A DNA stretch of 37,318 nucleotides. It comes from an uncultured Clostridia bacterium (GTDB lineage: Bacteria > Bacillota > Clostridia > Christensenellales > CAG-138). The notes beneath the pieces are model-generated. The model did not search any database and had not been told where the DNA came from. It saw only the letters and a list, made by a program, of their open reading frames with translations. This document shows positions 12,754 through 22,862 of this stretch, piece by piece; position 1 is the first letter of the stretch; every line of letters begins with the position of its first letter. A program made the translations under genes and the position numbers. The stretch lies in NCBI GenBank assembly GCA_947166925.1, contig CAMVGD010000011.1, positions 1 to 37,318 on the forward strand, read 5' to 3'.

Positions 12754-13719
12754 TCAGTTCCCCCAAACATCCCTATTCAGTCCGTTTTCCTCGCAGAGCG
12801 CCTGATTGTCTGCAGCCCAGTTGAAGAACAGCGTTTCGAAATCCTCTCCGAAAACGTCCTTGAAGTCGCCCTGTCCGATCGTCATATTGGCAAACACAAG
12901 ATCCTTTCCGTAATGCTCCACGAGCCAGTCAAAGAAGCACGCCGTCTCCTGGTAGCTCAGCATGGTCAGCATCGGGTGTTCCACCATCCGTTCCGTCATC
13001 CGCACCGACGCCTGACTGACGACCGTAAAGGTCTGTCCGACCATCGAGCCGTCGCGATACGCGGCAGCCGCCGCGCAGTAGATCTTTTTGAGATCCGGGT
13101 CGCCGTCCGCGTCCGCAAAACCATGTTCCGCATATATGGTCCTTCCTTCCTCGGTGAACGCGGAATGCAGGATCCGGTTTTTGCAGGCGAACTTCGAAAC
13201 GTATTCCGCGATCGCCTCCGACCAGAAGTCCCCGACGATCTCGCACCGCATGCAGCAATGCGTCAGATAATGCACGTATTCATGCAGCAGTCCTTCGAAC
13301 GCGCCGTCCGGCTGATAGAGTTCGATGCACGGAACGTTCCAGCGGCAGTATGCGCCGAAGTTGCCAGATCTTGCCTCCTCCGTGCGTCCGGACAAGTCCG
13401 TATAGATATCGATCACGGGGACTTCGTCAAGATACCCGTCCAGCGCGGCGATCGCGTCCGTAAAGTCCGCTTCCTGGTTTTCAAGGAACAGCTCCAGCCC
13501 TTCGAAAAACTTCTCCTCACCGAGCAGTTCGATATCCGCCGCCGCAAGATGCCAGGTCGCGTGCGGCGTATGGATGACGTACGCATACGTCCCCTCGCTC
13601 GGTTCCAGCGCATAGCCCGCGATCGTTTTTGTATCGTTCTTTTTCGCGCAGCCGAATCCGAAGCACATCGTCAATATGAGAAGAAATGCGACCGCTTTTC
13701 CGAAAAACCGCCTGTTCAT
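12754..13719 (-). CDS. Lipoprotein with HExxH zinc-protease motif
   Basis: 321 residues from the ATG at 13719 (GGAGG about 11 nt upstream). A signal peptide with a lipobox (GFGC, Cys24) exports and anchors it. Residues 146-150 are HEYVH and Glu168 lies in WSEAIAEY 18 residues after the second His, the spacing of gluzincin metalloproteases (HExxH-x17-E). The following segment mentions no further domain. I do not recognise a named family. Four Cys near the active site (125, 131, 155, 156 and 159 region) are unusual for a lipoprotein. It heads an operon with the YlbF-like gene. It probably cleaves a surface or secreted peptide; proteolysis is inferred from the motif only. Confidence 0.75.
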   Translation of the reverse strand: MNRRFFGKAVAFLLILTMCFGFGCAKKNDTKTIAGYALEPSEGTYAYVIHTPHATWHLAAADIELLGEEKFFEGLELFLENQEADFTDAIAALDGYLDEVPVIDIYTDLSGRTEEARSGNFGAYCRWNVPCIELYQPDGAFEGLLHEYVHYLTHCCMRCEIVGDFWSEAIAEYVSKFACKNRILHSAFTEEGRTIYAEHGFADADGDPDLKKIYCAAAAAYRDGSMVGQTFTVVSQASVRMTERMVEHPMLTMLSYQETACFFDWLVEHYGKDLVFANMTIGQGDFKDVFGEDFETLFFNWAADNQALCEENGLNRDVWGN

Positions 13720-13756
13720 GTGTGATTCCCCCTCCGGTCCCTTTGTTTCTGCTGAT

Positions 13757-13785
13757 AGTGTACCGCGATCCCGGCGCGTTTTCCA
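13757..13785 (-). promoter_or_regulatory. Probable promoter of the HExxH lipoprotein gene
   Basis: TGGAAA (13785-13780), 17 bp, TACACT (13762-13757). Leader about 30 nt to the ATG at 13719. Confidence 0.5.
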
Positions 13786-13821
13786 CTGCGTCTTCGGCGT
13801 AAACACGGGCGCTATTTCCGC

Positions 13822-13844
13822 AAAACCGGCAAAATAGAGCCGGT
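13822..13844 (-). terminator. Possible terminator of the rnj operon
   Basis: ACCGGC and GCCGGT (13844-13825) with an 8-nt loop, followed on the minus strand by TTTTGC. The stem is short and the T-run brief, so termination may be partial. Confidence 0.45.
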
Positions 13845-13851
13845 AAAAAGC

Positions 13852-15498
13852 TTATATCTCGATCACGATCGGCAGGATCATCGGCGTGCGGCCCGTCTTG
13901 TCGTACAGGAACGAGCGGAGGCGGTTTTTCACCGCGCTTTTCACAGCGGGATATTCGGTCCTGTCCGTCTCCTCAAAGCGCTTGGCGGTCTCGTAGACCA
14001 GCGCGCTCGCCTCGGAGATCAGCGGCTCGTTTTCGCGCATGTAGATGAATCCGCGCGAATAGAGCTCGACCGGGTTGAGAAGCCGTCCGGTCTCCGCGTC
14101 GATCACGATCACCGCCGACACAAGCCCGTCCACGGACAGGAGCTTGCGGTCGTGGAGCACGATGTCCTCGATATTTCTGAGCCCGTCCACCATCAGGCTT
14201 CCCGCCTGCACGGTGCTGTTCATAACGCCCTTCCTTGCGGTCAGCTCGATCACCGCGCCGTTGTGCGCGATGAACGTGCGCTCCGAGGCGACGCCCATCT
14301 CCTTTGCAAGGTCCGCGTGCATCTTGAGATGCCGCGCTTCGCCGTGCACCGGGATGAAGAATTTCGGCTTGGTGATGCCGAGCATGAGCCGGAGCTCGCC
14401 CGCGCAGGCATGTCCGCTTACGTGCACGTCCGCCATGCGGTCGTAGACCACGTCCGCGCCCTTTGTGTACAGCGCGTTGATCACGCGCGCGACGCCGCGC
14501 TCGTTGCCGGGGATCGCGCTTGCGGAGATGATGACCGTGTCGCCCGCGCCGACGTTCAGCTTGTGCGTGGAGTTCGCCATGCGGAACAGACCGCTCATCG
14601 GCTCGCCCTGGCTGCCGGTGGTCATCACGCAGACCATGCTGTCCGGCAGGTTTTTGAGATGCTCGACGGTGACGATCTTGTCGGTCGGGATGTGTAGATA
14701 GCCGAGCGATTGCGCGTATTTCACGATCTGCTCCATGCTTCTGCCCTGGAAGCAGACGACGCGCCCGTGTTCGATCGCAACGTCCGCGACCTGCTGGATG
14801 CGGTATACGTTCGAGGCGAACGTCGCCACGATCACGCGTCCCTGCGCCTTGGTGAACACGCGCTCAAAGGTCTTGCCGATCTCCTTTTCGCTCTGCGTGA
14901 ACCCGGCGTGCTCGACGTTCGTACTGTCCGACAGCAGCGCCAGAACGCCCTTCGAGCCGTAGTACGCGAAGCGGTTGATGTCGATCGGTTCGCCGTCGAT
15001 CGGCGTCATGTCGATCTTGAAATCGCCCGTGTGGATCAGCGTGCCGATCGGCGTGTGGATCGCGAGCGCGACGGCGCCGGCGATCGAATGTCCCGTCTTG
15101 ATGAACTCGATGCGGAAGCACCCGAGCGTAACCGTCTGTCCCGGGTCGACGTCGACGATCTCGACGTCGGTGAGATGATGCTCGTCCAGCTTGTGCCGGA
15201 TGAGCGCGTTGGTAAACCGCGTGCCGTAGATCGGGCAGCGGAAGCGTTCCATGGCAAAGGGGATCGCGCCGATATGGTCCTCGTGACCGTGGGTCACGCA
15301 CATACCGCGGATGCGGTCCCTGTTTTGTTCGAGGTACGTCATGTCGGGGATGACCACATCGATCCCCGGCATTTCCTCGTCCGGAAAGATCAGCCCGCAG
15401 TCGATGATGAGAATGTCGTTCTCATACTCGATCACGGTCATGTTTTTGCCGATCTCTCCCACCCCGCCCAGCGGGATGATCTTCAGTTTATGCTGCAT
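13852..15498 (-). CDS. rnj: Ribonuclease J
   Basis: 548 residues, the usual length. RNase J is a beta-CASP metallo-beta-lactamase with 5'-to-3' exonuclease and endonuclease activity in mRNA turnover and rRNA maturation. The start IIPLGGVGEIGKNM is diagnostic; THGHEDH (69-75) gives His70, His72, Asp74 and His75 as metal ligands; later come HTGDFKID, LLSDSTN, TTGSQGEP, SGHACAGELR and FIPVHGE. Last gene of the dprA-to-rnj unit, 27 bp after the SleB-like gene. The nearest ribosome binding site, AAAGGA, is about 20 nt from the ATG, unusually far, and no closer in-frame start is visible. Only one RNase J gene is in the window. Confidence 0.94.
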   Translation of the reverse strand: MQHKLKIIPLGGVGEIGKNMTVIEYENDILIIDCGLIFPDEEMPGIDVVIPDMTYLEQNRDRIRGMCVTHGHEDHIGAIPFAMERFRCPIYGTRFTNALIRHKLDEHHLTDVEIVDVDPGQTVTLGCFRIEFIKTGHSIAGAVALAIHTPIGTLIHTGDFKIDMTPIDGEPIDINRFAYYGSKGVLALLSDSTNVEHAGFTQSEKEIGKTFERVFTKAQGRVIVATFASNVYRIQQVADVAIEHGRVVCFQGRSMEQIVKYAQSLGYLHIPTDKIVTVEHLKNLPDSMVCVMTTGSQGEPMSGLFRMANSTHKLNVGAGDTVIISASAIPGNERGVARVINALYTKGADVVYDRMADVHVSGHACAGELRLMLGITKPKFFIPVHGEARHLKMHADLAKEMGVASERTFIAHNGAVIELTARKGVMNSTVQAGSLMVDGLRNIEDIVLHDRKLLSVDGLVSAVIVIDAETGRLLNPVELYSRGFIYMRENEPLISEASALVYETAKRFEETDRTEYPAVKSAVKNRLRSFLYDKTGRTPMILPIVIEI

Positions 15499-15525
15499 AA
15501 AATGTGTGTTTGTATTGTCCTTTCT

Positions 15526-16119
15526 TCAATCGACGCTCCCGTAAAAGAACAGGTTGCCGCCGATATCCTGATAAAATCTGCGTCCGCCCCAGCCCTTGCC
15601 GAGCCGCGCGGCGCAGAAGAATAAAATGTTTTCCGGCAGATCGAGGTTGCCGTACACAAAGACGTCGCGCGCGGCGTCGACGATCGCCTCCGGAGGCTCA
15701 AGCGTTTTGAACCCCTTGTGATGGATGACCGAGAACTGTCCCTTCCGGTACGCTTCGGTCGGGATGTCGGTCACCTCCCCGCCGAACCGCGGCGCTACGC
15801 ACCGGTTATAGAGCACGCACAGCACCGCGCGGTATGCGCGCTCGTTTCTGCCGCCCGCCTCGAGATACGCGACGCGCGCCGCAAGGATCAGGTCCTCGTC
15901 CGTCACGTCGTGCACCTGCGCATAGCGCGAGAGCGGGCGCATGCCGAACGGCATGACAGACGCGTCGTCCGCGGCGAACGCTTCGACCGCGTCCGCCGGT
16001 TCCTCCCAAAGGACCCAGTCCGGATCGGGCTCGGGAAGCTGCGGCTGTTCGCTCTCCGCAAGCACAGGCTTGAGCGGGAGCATGAGGATGCAAAGCCAAA
16101 CGGCAAGAAGACGCTTCAT
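15526..16119 (-). CDS. Secreted SleB-type cell wall hydrolase
   Basis: 197 residues from the ATG at 16119 (GGAAAGGA 7 nt upstream). A signal peptide (1-21, MKRLLAVWLCILMLPLKPVL) precedes a Pro/Glu-rich segment and a Hydrolase_2/SleB-like domain beginning LILAARVAYLEAGGRNERAY, where the Glu of YLEAGG is the expected catalytic residue. Then VLCVLYNRCVAPRFGG and FSVIHHKGF follow the family pattern. SleB enzymes are lytic transglycosylases of spore cortex; vegetative homologues exist. No peptidoglycan-binding domain is present, so it is a short form. It lies 34 bp after hslU and before rnj in the same unit, with a small GGGCGG/CCGCCC hairpin in the gap. Confidence 0.82.
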   Translation of the reverse strand: MKRLLAVWLCILMLPLKPVLAESEQPQLPEPDPDWVLWEEPADAVEAFAADDASVMPFGMRPLSRYAQVHDVTDEDLILAARVAYLEAGGRNERAYRAVLCVLYNRCVAPRFGGEVTDIPTEAYRKGQFSVIHHKGFKTLEPPEAIVDAARDVFVYGNLDLPENILFFCAARLGKGWGGRRFYQDIGGNLFFYGSVD

Positions 16120-16153
16120 CGTCCGTCCTTTCCCGGGCGGACCGCGCCGCCCG

Positions 16154-17530
16154 TTACAGAATGTATTTCGAGATGTTGTCCTCACTCCACTCGGCGGACA
16201 GGTGTGCGTCGACGTAGGCGCCGTCCACGACGACGTCGATCATCGGATGCTGACCGTTCGCGTTGAAGGAGATGTCGTTCAACAGGTTCTCCATTACCGT
16301 ATGCAGGCGGCGTGCGCCGATATTCTCGTTTTGCTCGTTCGCGCGGAACGCGAATTTTGCGATCTCCCGCAAAGCGTCCTCGGTGAAGCTCAGGTTCACG
16401 TTGTCGGGCCGCAAAAGCGCGGCGTACTGCTTGGTGATCGCGTTGTCCGGCTGCGTCAGGATCGCGTAGAAATCCTCCTCGGTGAGGTCCTTCAAGGTCA
16501 CGCGGATCGGGAAACGTCCCTGCAGCTCGGGGATCAGGTCGGATACCTTTGCCACATGGAACGCGCCGGCGCCGATGAACAGGATGAAATCCGTCTTGAC
16601 CGGACCGTACTTCGTCGCGACCGTCGTGCCCTCCACGATCGGAAGGATGTCGCGCTGTACGCCCTCTCTGGAGACGTCCGCGCCCATATGGTTCGCGCTT
16701 CCCGCGATCTTGTCGATCTCGTCCAGGAAGATGATGCCGTTCTGCTCGGCGTTCCAGAGCGCTTCGCGGTTCACGTCGTCCGGGTCGATGCGCTTTTCGG
16801 ATTCCTGCTGCATGAGGATCGAACGCGCGTGCTCGACCGGCATACGCTTGAGCTTTTTCTTTTTCGGAAGCAGATCGCCGAGCATGCCGCCCATGTCGAT
16901 CTCCATGCCGCTTGCGCCGAACATCATGGCATTCGCGCTTTCCTCGACCTCGAGCTCCACGATCTCCTTTTCGAGAAGTCCCGCGCGCAGGCGTTCGAGC
17001 GTCTGCTCCTTCAAAGTCTTACGCGCCTGCTGCTCCTCCTCGGTGGGCTTGGGCTCCTCAGGCTCGGTCTGTCCGCTGCCCAGCAGGAACTGGAGCGGGT
17101 TGATCGGCTTCTGTCTCTTTTTCTGATTCGGAAGCAAAAGCTCCACCAGCCGCTGCTCGGTCGCAGCCGCCGCCGCGTCCTTCACAAGCTCCATGCGCTT
17201 CTGCTTGGTGAGCCGGATCGACTCCTCCACGAGGTCGCGGACCATGCTCTCCACGTCTCTGCCGACGTAGCCGACCTCGGTATATTTCGACGCCTCGACC
17301 TTGACGAACGGCGCTTCGACCAGCTTTGCGAGCCGCCTTGCGATCTCGGTCTTGCCCACGCCCGTCGGTCCGAGCAGGATGATGTTCTTCGGCGTGATCT
17401 CCTCCCGGAGCTCCGGGGAAAGACAGCTTCTTCTGTAGCGGTTGCGCAGGGCGATCGCCACCGCGCGCTTTGCTTCGTCCTGACCGATGATATAACGGTC
17501 AAGCGCATTTACGATCTCTCTCGGGGTCAC
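16154..17530 (-). CDS. hslU: ATP-dependent protease ATPase subunit HslU (ClpY/CodX)
   Basis: 458 residues. HslU is the AAA+ unfoldase hexamer that feeds substrates to the HslV peptidase. Visible: [20 protein letters not shown] at the N-terminus, Walker A GPTGVGKT (54-61), the pore motif GYVGRD (87-92), a variable charged I-domain (about 115-235), Walker B IIFLDE (266-271) with the DKI continuation, sensor residues in [10 protein letters not shown], and the C-terminal DNISKYIL tail that docks into HslV. Its ATG overlaps the hslV stop by 4 nt, the standard coupled arrangement. Confidence 0.96.
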   Translation of the reverse strand: MTPREIVNALDRYIIGQDEAKRAVAIALRNRYRRSCLSPELREEITPKNIILLGPTGVGKTEIARRLAKLVEAPFVKVEASKYTEVGYVGRDVESMVRDLVEESIRLTKQKRMELVKDAAAAATEQRLVELLLPNQKKRQKPINPLQFLLGSGQTEPEEPKPTEEEQQARKTLKEQTLERLRAGLLEKEIVELEVEESANAMMFGASGMEIDMGGMLGDLLPKKKKLKRMPVEHARSILMQQESEKRIDPDDVNREALWNAEQNGIIFLDEIDKIAGSANHMGADVSREGVQRDILPIVEGTTVATKYGPVKTDFILFIGAGAFHVAKVSDLIPELQGRFPIRVTLKDLTEEDFYAILTQPDNAITKQYAALLRPDNVNLSFTEDALREIAKFAFRANEQNENIGARRLHTVMENLLNDISFNANGQHPMIDVVVDGAYVDAHLSAEWSEDNISKYIL

Positions 17531-18069
17531 GGACGGATCACCTCCACATGGATATTGCCGTTGGTATAGATGCAGATGGATTCCGCGATCGCCATCGCCT
17601 CACAGACGATCTCCTCCGCGCTCATCTGCGTGTGCATCTTCAGCGCCTTTGCCGCCGCCAGCGCGTAGAGCCCGCCGGAGCCGATCGCCGCAACGCCGTC
17701 GTCCGGCTCGATGACCTCGCCGGTGCCGGACAGGATCAGAAGATCGTCCTTGTCCGCAACGATCATCATCGCCTCAAGGTTTTTCATGATCTTGTCGCTG
17801 CGCCAGTCCTGCGCCAGCGCGATCGCCGCGCGCTTCAACGCGCCGCCGTGCATTTCGAGCTTCGCCTCGAACCGGTCGCACAGCGTAAACGCGTCCGCGA
17901 CCGAGCCCGCAAAGCCTACGACCACGCGGTCGTGATACAGCCGGCGCACCTTCTTTGCGTGCGCCTTCATGACCGCCTGCTGTCCCATCGTGACCTGTCC
18001 GTCGCCTGCGATCGCGGTCACGCCGTCGCGCTTCACCGCGACGATGGTGGTGCCCTTCAACTGTTCCAT
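17527..18069 (-). CDS. hslV: ATP-dependent protease peptidase subunit HslV (ClpQ/CodW)
   Basis: 180 residues from the ATG at 18069; GAGGAGG lies 8 nt upstream and overlaps the trmFO stop. HslV is the proteasome-like threonine peptidase of the HslVU complex. After a short propeptide MEQLKG comes [10 protein letters not shown], so Thr7 should become the N-terminal nucleophile; GDGQVTMGQ and [18 protein letters not shown] follow the family pattern, and [11 protein letters not shown] is near the end. The Thr start distinguishes it from Bacillus CodW, which uses Ser. Coupled to hslU. Confidence 0.96.
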   Translation of the reverse strand: MEQLKGTTIVAVKRDGVTAIAGDGQVTMGQQAVMKAHAKKVRRLYHDRVVVGFAGSVADAFTLCDRFEAKLEMHGGALKRAAIALAQDWRSDKIMKNLEAMMIVADKDDLLILSGTGEVIEPDDGVAAIGSGGLYALAAAKALKMHTQMSAEEIVCEAMAIAESICIYTNGNIHVEVIRP

Positions 18070-18082
18070 CGGATGTACCTCC

Positions 18083-19384
18083 TCATAACGCATAGGTTGC
18101 TTTCAGCGCGCGGATCTTCTCCAGCGCGCGGTCTGCGATCCGCTCGCCGCGCTCCTGCTTCCCGCGGACGCGTTCCCTGAGCGGATCCATGATGCCGAAC
18201 GTGACGTTCATCGGCTGAAAATCGCCGCCGTTGTATTCGGCAACGTAGTGTCCGAGCGCGCCGATCGCGGTCTCGGACGTAAAATCGATCGCTTCCCTGC
18301 CCTCGAGCTTTTCGATCAGCCCGATCGCGGCAAGCAGCCCGCTTGACGCGGATTCCACATAGCCCTCCACACCGGTCATCTGTCCGGCGAAGAACAGCAG
18401 CGGATCGGTCTTCAGCGAATAATCAAAGCGTAAAAGCTTCGGCGATTCCAGAAACGTGTTGCGGTGCATCACGCCGTAGCGCGCAAATTCCGCGTGCATA
18501 AGCCCCGGGATCATGCCGAAAACGCGCTTCTGCTCGGAAAATTTCAGGTTCGTCTGGAACCCGACGATGTTATAGAGCGAGCCGTCGCTGTTGTCGCGCC
18601 GGAGCTGCACCACCGCGAACGGGCGTTTGCCGTCGACCTCGAGCCCAACGGGCTTCAGAGGTCCGTACGCCAGCGTCAGCTCGCCGCGCTTTGCCATGAT
18701 CTCGACGGGCATGCAGCCCTCGAACACGCGCGGCGTTTCAAAACTGTGCAGCGGCACGGTCTCCGCGCTCACAAGCGCGCGGTAAAACGCGAAATACTCC
18801 TCGCGGGTCATCGGACAGTTCAGATAGTCCGCGCCGCGATCGTACCGCGACGCCGCAAAGATCCTGTCGTGATCGAGCGAATCGTAGGTCACGATCGGCG
18901 CCGCCGCGTCGTAGAAATGCAGGCTTTTGCCGAAGCGTTCCTCGATCGCGGCGCTCAGCGCGTCGCTTGTCAGCGGACCCGTCGCGACGATCGCGGGCGA
19001 AGCGGGAAGCGCCGTTAGCTCCCCGGTCACGACCGTCAGGTTCGGAAACGATCTGAGCTTGTCCGTCACATACGCCGAAAAGCCCTCGCGATCGACCGCC
19101 AGAGCCCCGCCTGCGGGCACGCGCGTCGCGTCCGCCGCCTCCATGACGAGCGAACCCAAAGCGCGCATCTCCTCTTTCAGCAGTCCGACGGCGTTTACGG
19201 TCCGGTCGGAGCGCAGGGAGTTCGAGCAGACGAGCTCCGCAAAGCCGTCGCCCTTGTGCGCGGGCGTGCGTTTAACCGGCTTCATTTCATAGAGCGTGAC
19301 GGGATACCCGCGCGAAAGCAGGCGGTATGCCGCCTCCGCGCCGGCAAGCCCCGCGCCGACGACCGTGACGTTCGGTTTATTCAT
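18083..19384 (-). CDS. trmFO: Methylenetetrahydrofolate-tRNA (uracil-5-)-methyltransferase TrmFO
   Basis: 433 residues. TrmFO makes m5U54 in the T loop of tRNA using 5,10-methylenetetrahydrofolate as carbon donor and FADH2. Visible: FAD-binding [11 protein letters not shown] (10-20), [30 protein letters not shown] (with the Cys associated with catalysis), and [26 protein letters not shown] and GYVESASSG further on. Its start overlaps the topA stop by 8 nt. It lies between topA and hslV as in Bacillus, but xerC is missing from the gap. Confidence 0.95.
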   Translation of the reverse strand: MNKPNVTVVGAGLAGAEAAYRLLSRGYPVTLYEMKPVKRTPAHKGDGFAELVCSNSLRSDRTVNAVGLLKEEMRALGSLVMEAADATRVPAGGALAVDREGFSAYVTDKLRSFPNLTVVTGELTALPASPAIVATGPLTSDALSAAIEERFGKSLHFYDAAAPIVTYDSLDHDRIFAASRYDRGADYLNCPMTREEYFAFYRALVSAETVPLHSFETPRVFEGCMPVEIMAKRGELTLAYGPLKPVGLEVDGKRPFAVVQLRRDNSDGSLYNIVGFQTNLKFSEQKRVFGMIPGLMHAEFARYGVMHRNTFLESPKLLRFDYSLKTDPLLFFAGQMTGVEGYVESASSGLLAAIGLIEKLEGREAIDFTSETAIGALGHYVAEYNGGDFQPMNVTFGIMDPLRERVRGKQERGERIADRALEKIRALKATYAL

Positions 19385-21476
19385 CGTTCTTCTTGGTCCT
19401 TCTGAGGATCTCCCTGCAGTTCGGATCCGCGCACTGGATGAACGTGCCGTTCTGTCCGTGCTTCTGCACCATCAGACCGCCGCACTTCGGGCACTTGACC
19501 GAAACCGGCAGATCCCAGCTGGTAAAATCGCAGTCCGGATAGCGTTCGCAGCCGTAGAAGATCTTCTTTTTGCCGTGTTTTTTGATGATCGCGGCGCCGC
19601 ACTTCGGGCACGGAACGCCCTCGACCTTTTCGATGATCGACTTCGTATTGCGGCAGGTCGGGAAGTTCGGGCAGGCAAGGAACTTGCCGAAGCGCCCCAT
19701 CTTGTAGACCATCATCGCGCCGCACTTGTCGCACGGGACGTCGGAGACCTCGTCGGGGATTTTGATCTTTTCGGCGTTCTTCCCGGCGGTCTCGACCGTC
19801 TGCATGAACGGTCCGTAGAACGCGTCGACGACGCCCTGCCACTTTTCGGATCCGTCCTCGACGGAGTCGAGCTCCTCCTCCATGTTCGCCGTGAACGCGA
19901 TGTCCACGATGTCCGGGAAGCTCGATTTCATCAGCCCCGTCACGGCAAAGCCGAGCTCGGTCGGCACGAGCGATTTCTTCTCGCGCATGATGTAGCCGCG
20001 GTCGACGATCGTGGAGATCGTCGGCGAATAGGTCGACGGACGGCCGATGCCCTTTTCCTCGAGCGTTTTGACGAGCGTCGCCTCGGTATAGCGGGACGGC
20101 GGCTGCGTGAACTTCTGCTGTCCTTCGAGCGATTCCTTCCGGAACCGGTCGCCTTCGCCGATCGGCGGAAGCTGGACGTTGTCCTCGTCGTCCGCATCCT
20201 TGCCCTCGGTGTAGACCGCGGAGAAGCCCGCAAAGCGCACGCGCGCGCCGGTCGCCTTGAACTGCGCGCCGTTGGCGTCGAACGTGACGGCGGTCTGATC
20301 GAGGACCGCGTCGCTCATCTGGCTTGCCAGGAAGCGCTCGTAGACGAGCTTGTAGAGCTTATACTGATCGCTCGAAAGGAACGGCTTCAAGGTCTTCGGA
20401 TCGTTTCGGATATCGGTCGGACGGATCGCCTCGTGCGCGTCCTGCGCGTTGCGGCGTCCGCGGTACACGTTCGGCGTTTTCGGCATATACGCCTCGCCGA
20501 AGGTCTCGAGAATGAAGCTGCGCGCCGCCTTCTGCGCCTCGTCCGCGATGCGGACCGAGTCGGTACGGATGTAGGTGATGAGACCCGTCGCGCCCTTCTT
20601 GCCGATCTCCACGCCCTCATAGAGCTGCTGCGCGACCATCATGGTGCGCTTGGTGGTGAAGCCGAGCTTTCTCGACGCGTCCTGCTGCATGCTGGACGTC
20701 GTGAACGGCGGCGCCGCGTGCTTGTGCTTTTCGCCGGTCTTCACCTCGGTCGCGGTGAATTCGGAATCGCCGACGCGTTCGATGACCGCGTTCGTCTGCG
20801 CTTCGGTCCGAAGGTCGACCTTGTTGCCGTCCATGCCGTAGAAGCGCACGTCGAAGGTCTTCTTCGCGCTTGCCTTGAGCTTTGCCGTGAGCGTCCAGTA
20901 TTCCTCCGGCACGAACGCGTTGATCTCGTCCTCGCGGTCGCACACGATGCGCGTCGCAACGGACTGCACGCGGCCTGCGGACAGCCCCTTGCGGATCTTT
21001 GCCCACAGGATCGGGCTGATCTTGTAGCCCACGATGCGGTCTAATACGCGCCGCGCCTGCTGGGCGTCGACCAGATCCATGTTGATCGTCCGCGGCTTCT
21101 TGATCGCGTTTTTGACCGCGTTCGACGTGATCTCATGGAACTCGATGCGGCACTTCGAAGCCGTGTCGAGCTTCAGGATCTGCGCCAGATGCCACGAGAT
21201 CGCTTCGCCCTCGCGGTCAGGGTCCGTCGCGAGAAGGACGCGATCGGCTTCCTTCGCTTCTTTCTTGATGCGTTCCAGAACGTCCCCGCGTCCGCGGAGC
21301 GTGATATACTTCGGCGTAAAGTCGTGCTCGACGTCGACGCCGAGCTGCGATTTCGGCAGGTCGCGGACATGTCCGTTGCTTGCCACGACCTTGAATCTGC
21401 TTCCCAAAAACTTTCCGATCGTCTTTGCCTTTGCCGGCGACTCGACGATCACCAGCGTGTTCTTTGTTTCTGCCAT
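19377..21476 (-). CDS. topA: DNA topoisomerase I
   Basis: 699 residues from the ATG at 21476, fixed by GAGGAG 6 nt upstream. Type IA topoisomerase that relaxes negative supercoils. Toprim domain begins [18 protein letters not shown] (8-25) and holds TDPDREGE (84-91) for metal binding; catalytic Tyr302 lies in LITYIRTDS. Three C-terminal zinc fingers of the CxxC...C...C kind are visible (starting [16 protein letters not shown] and CPKCGGLM). The third is degenerate in spacing (CADPNC). The gene is second in the dprA unit, 17 bp after dprA. Confidence 0.96.
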   Translation of the reverse strand: MAETKNTLVIVESPAKAKTIGKFLGSRFKVVASNGHVRDLPKSQLGVDVEHDFTPKYITLRGRGDVLERIKKEAKEADRVLLATDPDREGEAISWHLAQILKLDTASKCRIEFHEITSNAVKNAIKKPRTINMDLVDAQQARRVLDRIVGYKISPILWAKIRKGLSAGRVQSVATRIVCDREDEINAFVPEEYWTLTAKLKASAKKTFDVRFYGMDGNKVDLRTEAQTNAVIERVGDSEFTATEVKTGEKHKHAAPPFTTSSMQQDASRKLGFTTKRTMMVAQQLYEGVEIGKKGATGLITYIRTDSVRIADEAQKAARSFILETFGEAYMPKTPNVYRGRRNAQDAHEAIRPTDIRNDPKTLKPFLSSDQYKLYKLVYERFLASQMSDAVLDQTAVTFDANGAQFKATGARVRFAGFSAVYTEGKDADDEDNVQLPPIGEGDRFRKESLEGQQKFTQPPSRYTEATLVKTLEEKGIGRPSTYSPTISTIVDRGYIMREKKSLVPTELGFAVTGLMKSSFPDIVDIAFTANMEEELDSVEDGSEKWQGVVDAFYGPFMQTVETAGKNAEKIKIPDEVSDVPCDKCGAMMVYKMGRFGKFLACPNFPTCRNTKSIIEKVEGVPCPKCGAAIIKKHGKKKIFYGCERYPDCDFTSWDLPVSVKCPKCGGLMVQKHGQNGTFIQCADPNCREILRRTKKNDE

Positions 21477-21493
21477 GTTGAACTCCTCTTGCG

Positions 21494-22639
21494 TTATTGG
21501 TCGAACGTTACGACCGTGTGGATGGTATCGAGCGCGTAGATACGGCCCGGAAGCTGTTTGATGACCTCGGAAAACAGCATGCGCGTCAGCGCCGCGTTCA
21601 GGTCCTGTGCGGAGCAGTCGATCCAGTCCAGAAGCTCGTCGGCGTTCTTCTCGCCCTGCAGAAGCGCCATGTAGATCTCCTGCCCGATCCCGCCGAGCGA
21701 AGTGAACGTCACCCTCTTTGCCGCGCCGTTCAAGACGTCGTCGCCCGCGTCGTCGCAAAACTCCGAAAGAATGTCCGCCGCGCAGGTCACGGGCTTTGCC
21801 TCGCCGCGCGCGATCATGCGGTTCGTGCCGATGCTCATCGGATCCGTGATGCGTCCCGGCACCGCAAAGACCTCCCTGCCCTGCTCGCGGGCGCAGTCCG
21901 CGGTGATCGACGCGCCGCTGCGCTCGCCCGCTTCGATCACCGCGACCCCGCGGGAAATGCCCGAAAGAATGCGGTTGCGGATCGGGAAGTTCTGCTGCAG
22001 CGGAGGCGTCTTCGGAAGGAACTCGGTGACGAGCACGCCGCCGTGATCCAGTACGCTCTGATACAGCTCGCCGTTGTTCTGCGGGTAGATCACGTCGATG
22101 CCGCAGCCGAGGACGCCGATCACGGGACAGCCCGATGCGCCCGCCGACAGCGCGCCCTTTGCCGCCGCGGAGTCGATCCCCGCCGCAAGCCCGGTCACGA
22201 CCGTCGCGCCGCGCGCCGCAAGCTGTTCGCCCAGAAGCTTTGCGACCTCCCTGCCGTAATCGGTGCATTGCCGCGCGCCGACCATCGCGATCGGCAGCGG
22301 CAGCTCCTTCGGAAGCGTTCCCTTATAAAAGAGCACCGACGGCGGATCATAGATCTCGGAGAGCAGCGACGGATACTCGTCGTCCTCGGGCGTGACGACG
22401 CCGACCCCGTTCCGTTCGAGCCAAGCGCAGTAGCGGTCTAAAAACCGGTCGTCCGCCGCGGCGGCAAGCCGATCGCGCACCGTTTCGGACACGTCCGAAA
22501 ACTGCCCGAAGTCCTTTTTAAGGATCGCCTCGCGCGCTTCGGAAAGATCGTCGAACCGCGAAAGCAGTTCCATGAACAAACGCGGGTTCATGCTCGTCGC
22601 GTAATTCAGCCACAAAAAGAGCCGCTTCGTTTCGTCCAT
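21494..22639 (-). CDS. dprA: DNA processing protein DprA (Smf)
   Basis: 381 residues from the ATG at 22639. Two observations fix this start: GGGGAGG about 10 nt upstream, and the promoter at 22679-22707, which rules out an ATG inside the -10 region. DprA loads RecA on incoming single strands during transformation. The Rossmann-like domain shows AMVGARQCTDYGRE, VVTGLAAGIDSAAAKGAL, GVLGCGIDVIYPQNN, SEF-type TEFLPKTPPLQQNFPIRNRI and AGERSGASITA. A C-terminal winged-helix of about 70 residues (LQGEKNADELLDWIDCSAQD) follows. First gene of a seven-gene unit running to rnj. Confidence 0.95.
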   Translation of the reverse strand: MDETKRLFLWLNYATSMNPRLFMELLSRFDDLSEAREAILKKDFGQFSDVSETVRDRLAAAADDRFLDRYCAWLERNGVGVVTPEDDEYPSLLSEIYDPPSVLFYKGTLPKELPLPIAMVGARQCTDYGREVAKLLGEQLAARGATVVTGLAAGIDSAAAKGALSAGASGCPVIGVLGCGIDVIYPQNNGELYQSVLDHGGVLVTEFLPKTPPLQQNFPIRNRILSGISRGVAVIEAGERSGASITADCAREQGREVFAVPGRITDPMSIGTNRMIARGEAKPVTCAADILSEFCDDAGDDVLNGAAKRVTFTSLGGIGQEIYMALLQGEKNADELLDWIDCSAQDLNAALTRMLFSEVIKQLPGRIYALDTIHTVVTFDQ

Positions 22640-22678
22640 CGGAACGCTTCCTCCCCTTCTGAAAATACTTCGGAACAT

Positions 22679-22707
22679 ATCATAGCATGAAAGATTTCGG
22701 ATTTCAA
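22679..22707 (-). promoter_or_regulatory. Promoter of the dprA-topA-trmFO-hslVU-sleB-rnj unit
   Basis: TTGAAA (22707-22702), 17 bp, TATGAT (22684-22679), with TGC before the -10. Expected start near 22672, leader about 33 nt. Confidence 0.7.
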
Positions 22708-22743
22708 TCCTATTTATATATGCAAATGTGAAAATCCCGCAAC

Positions 22744-22769
22744 AAAAACCGCACGGGAACCCCGTGCGG
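22744..22769 (-). terminator. Terminator of comM
   Basis: CCGCACGGG (22749-22757) pairs perfectly with CCCGTGCGG (22761-22769), loop of 3, then TTTTT (22748-22744) on the minus strand. It separates comM from the dprA unit. A weaker CCGG/CCGG hairpin with a T-run sits directly after the comM stop. Confidence 0.9.
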
Positions 22770-22862
22770 CGTCACATTTTGTCGAAAAGTGTTCTTGATG
22801 CGCGATGCATCCGGCTCCCCGCAGCCCGCGCAGGCGACCCGCAAAAACCGGTTTTCGCCGGA

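Noticed and set aside
16119-16153. Hairpin between hslU and the SleB-like gene as a terminator
   Set aside because: GGGCGG/CCGCCC has only six pairs and no T-run; it may modulate mRNA stability, but termination is not supported.
19296-21044. Long open frame on the plus strand opposite topA, and similar ones opposite comM, PMT, hslU, rnj and the GT-C gene
   Set aside because: They are antisense to clearly recognised genes, are Arg-rich and low in recognisable motifs, lack ribosome binding sites and follow from the high G+C third-position bias.
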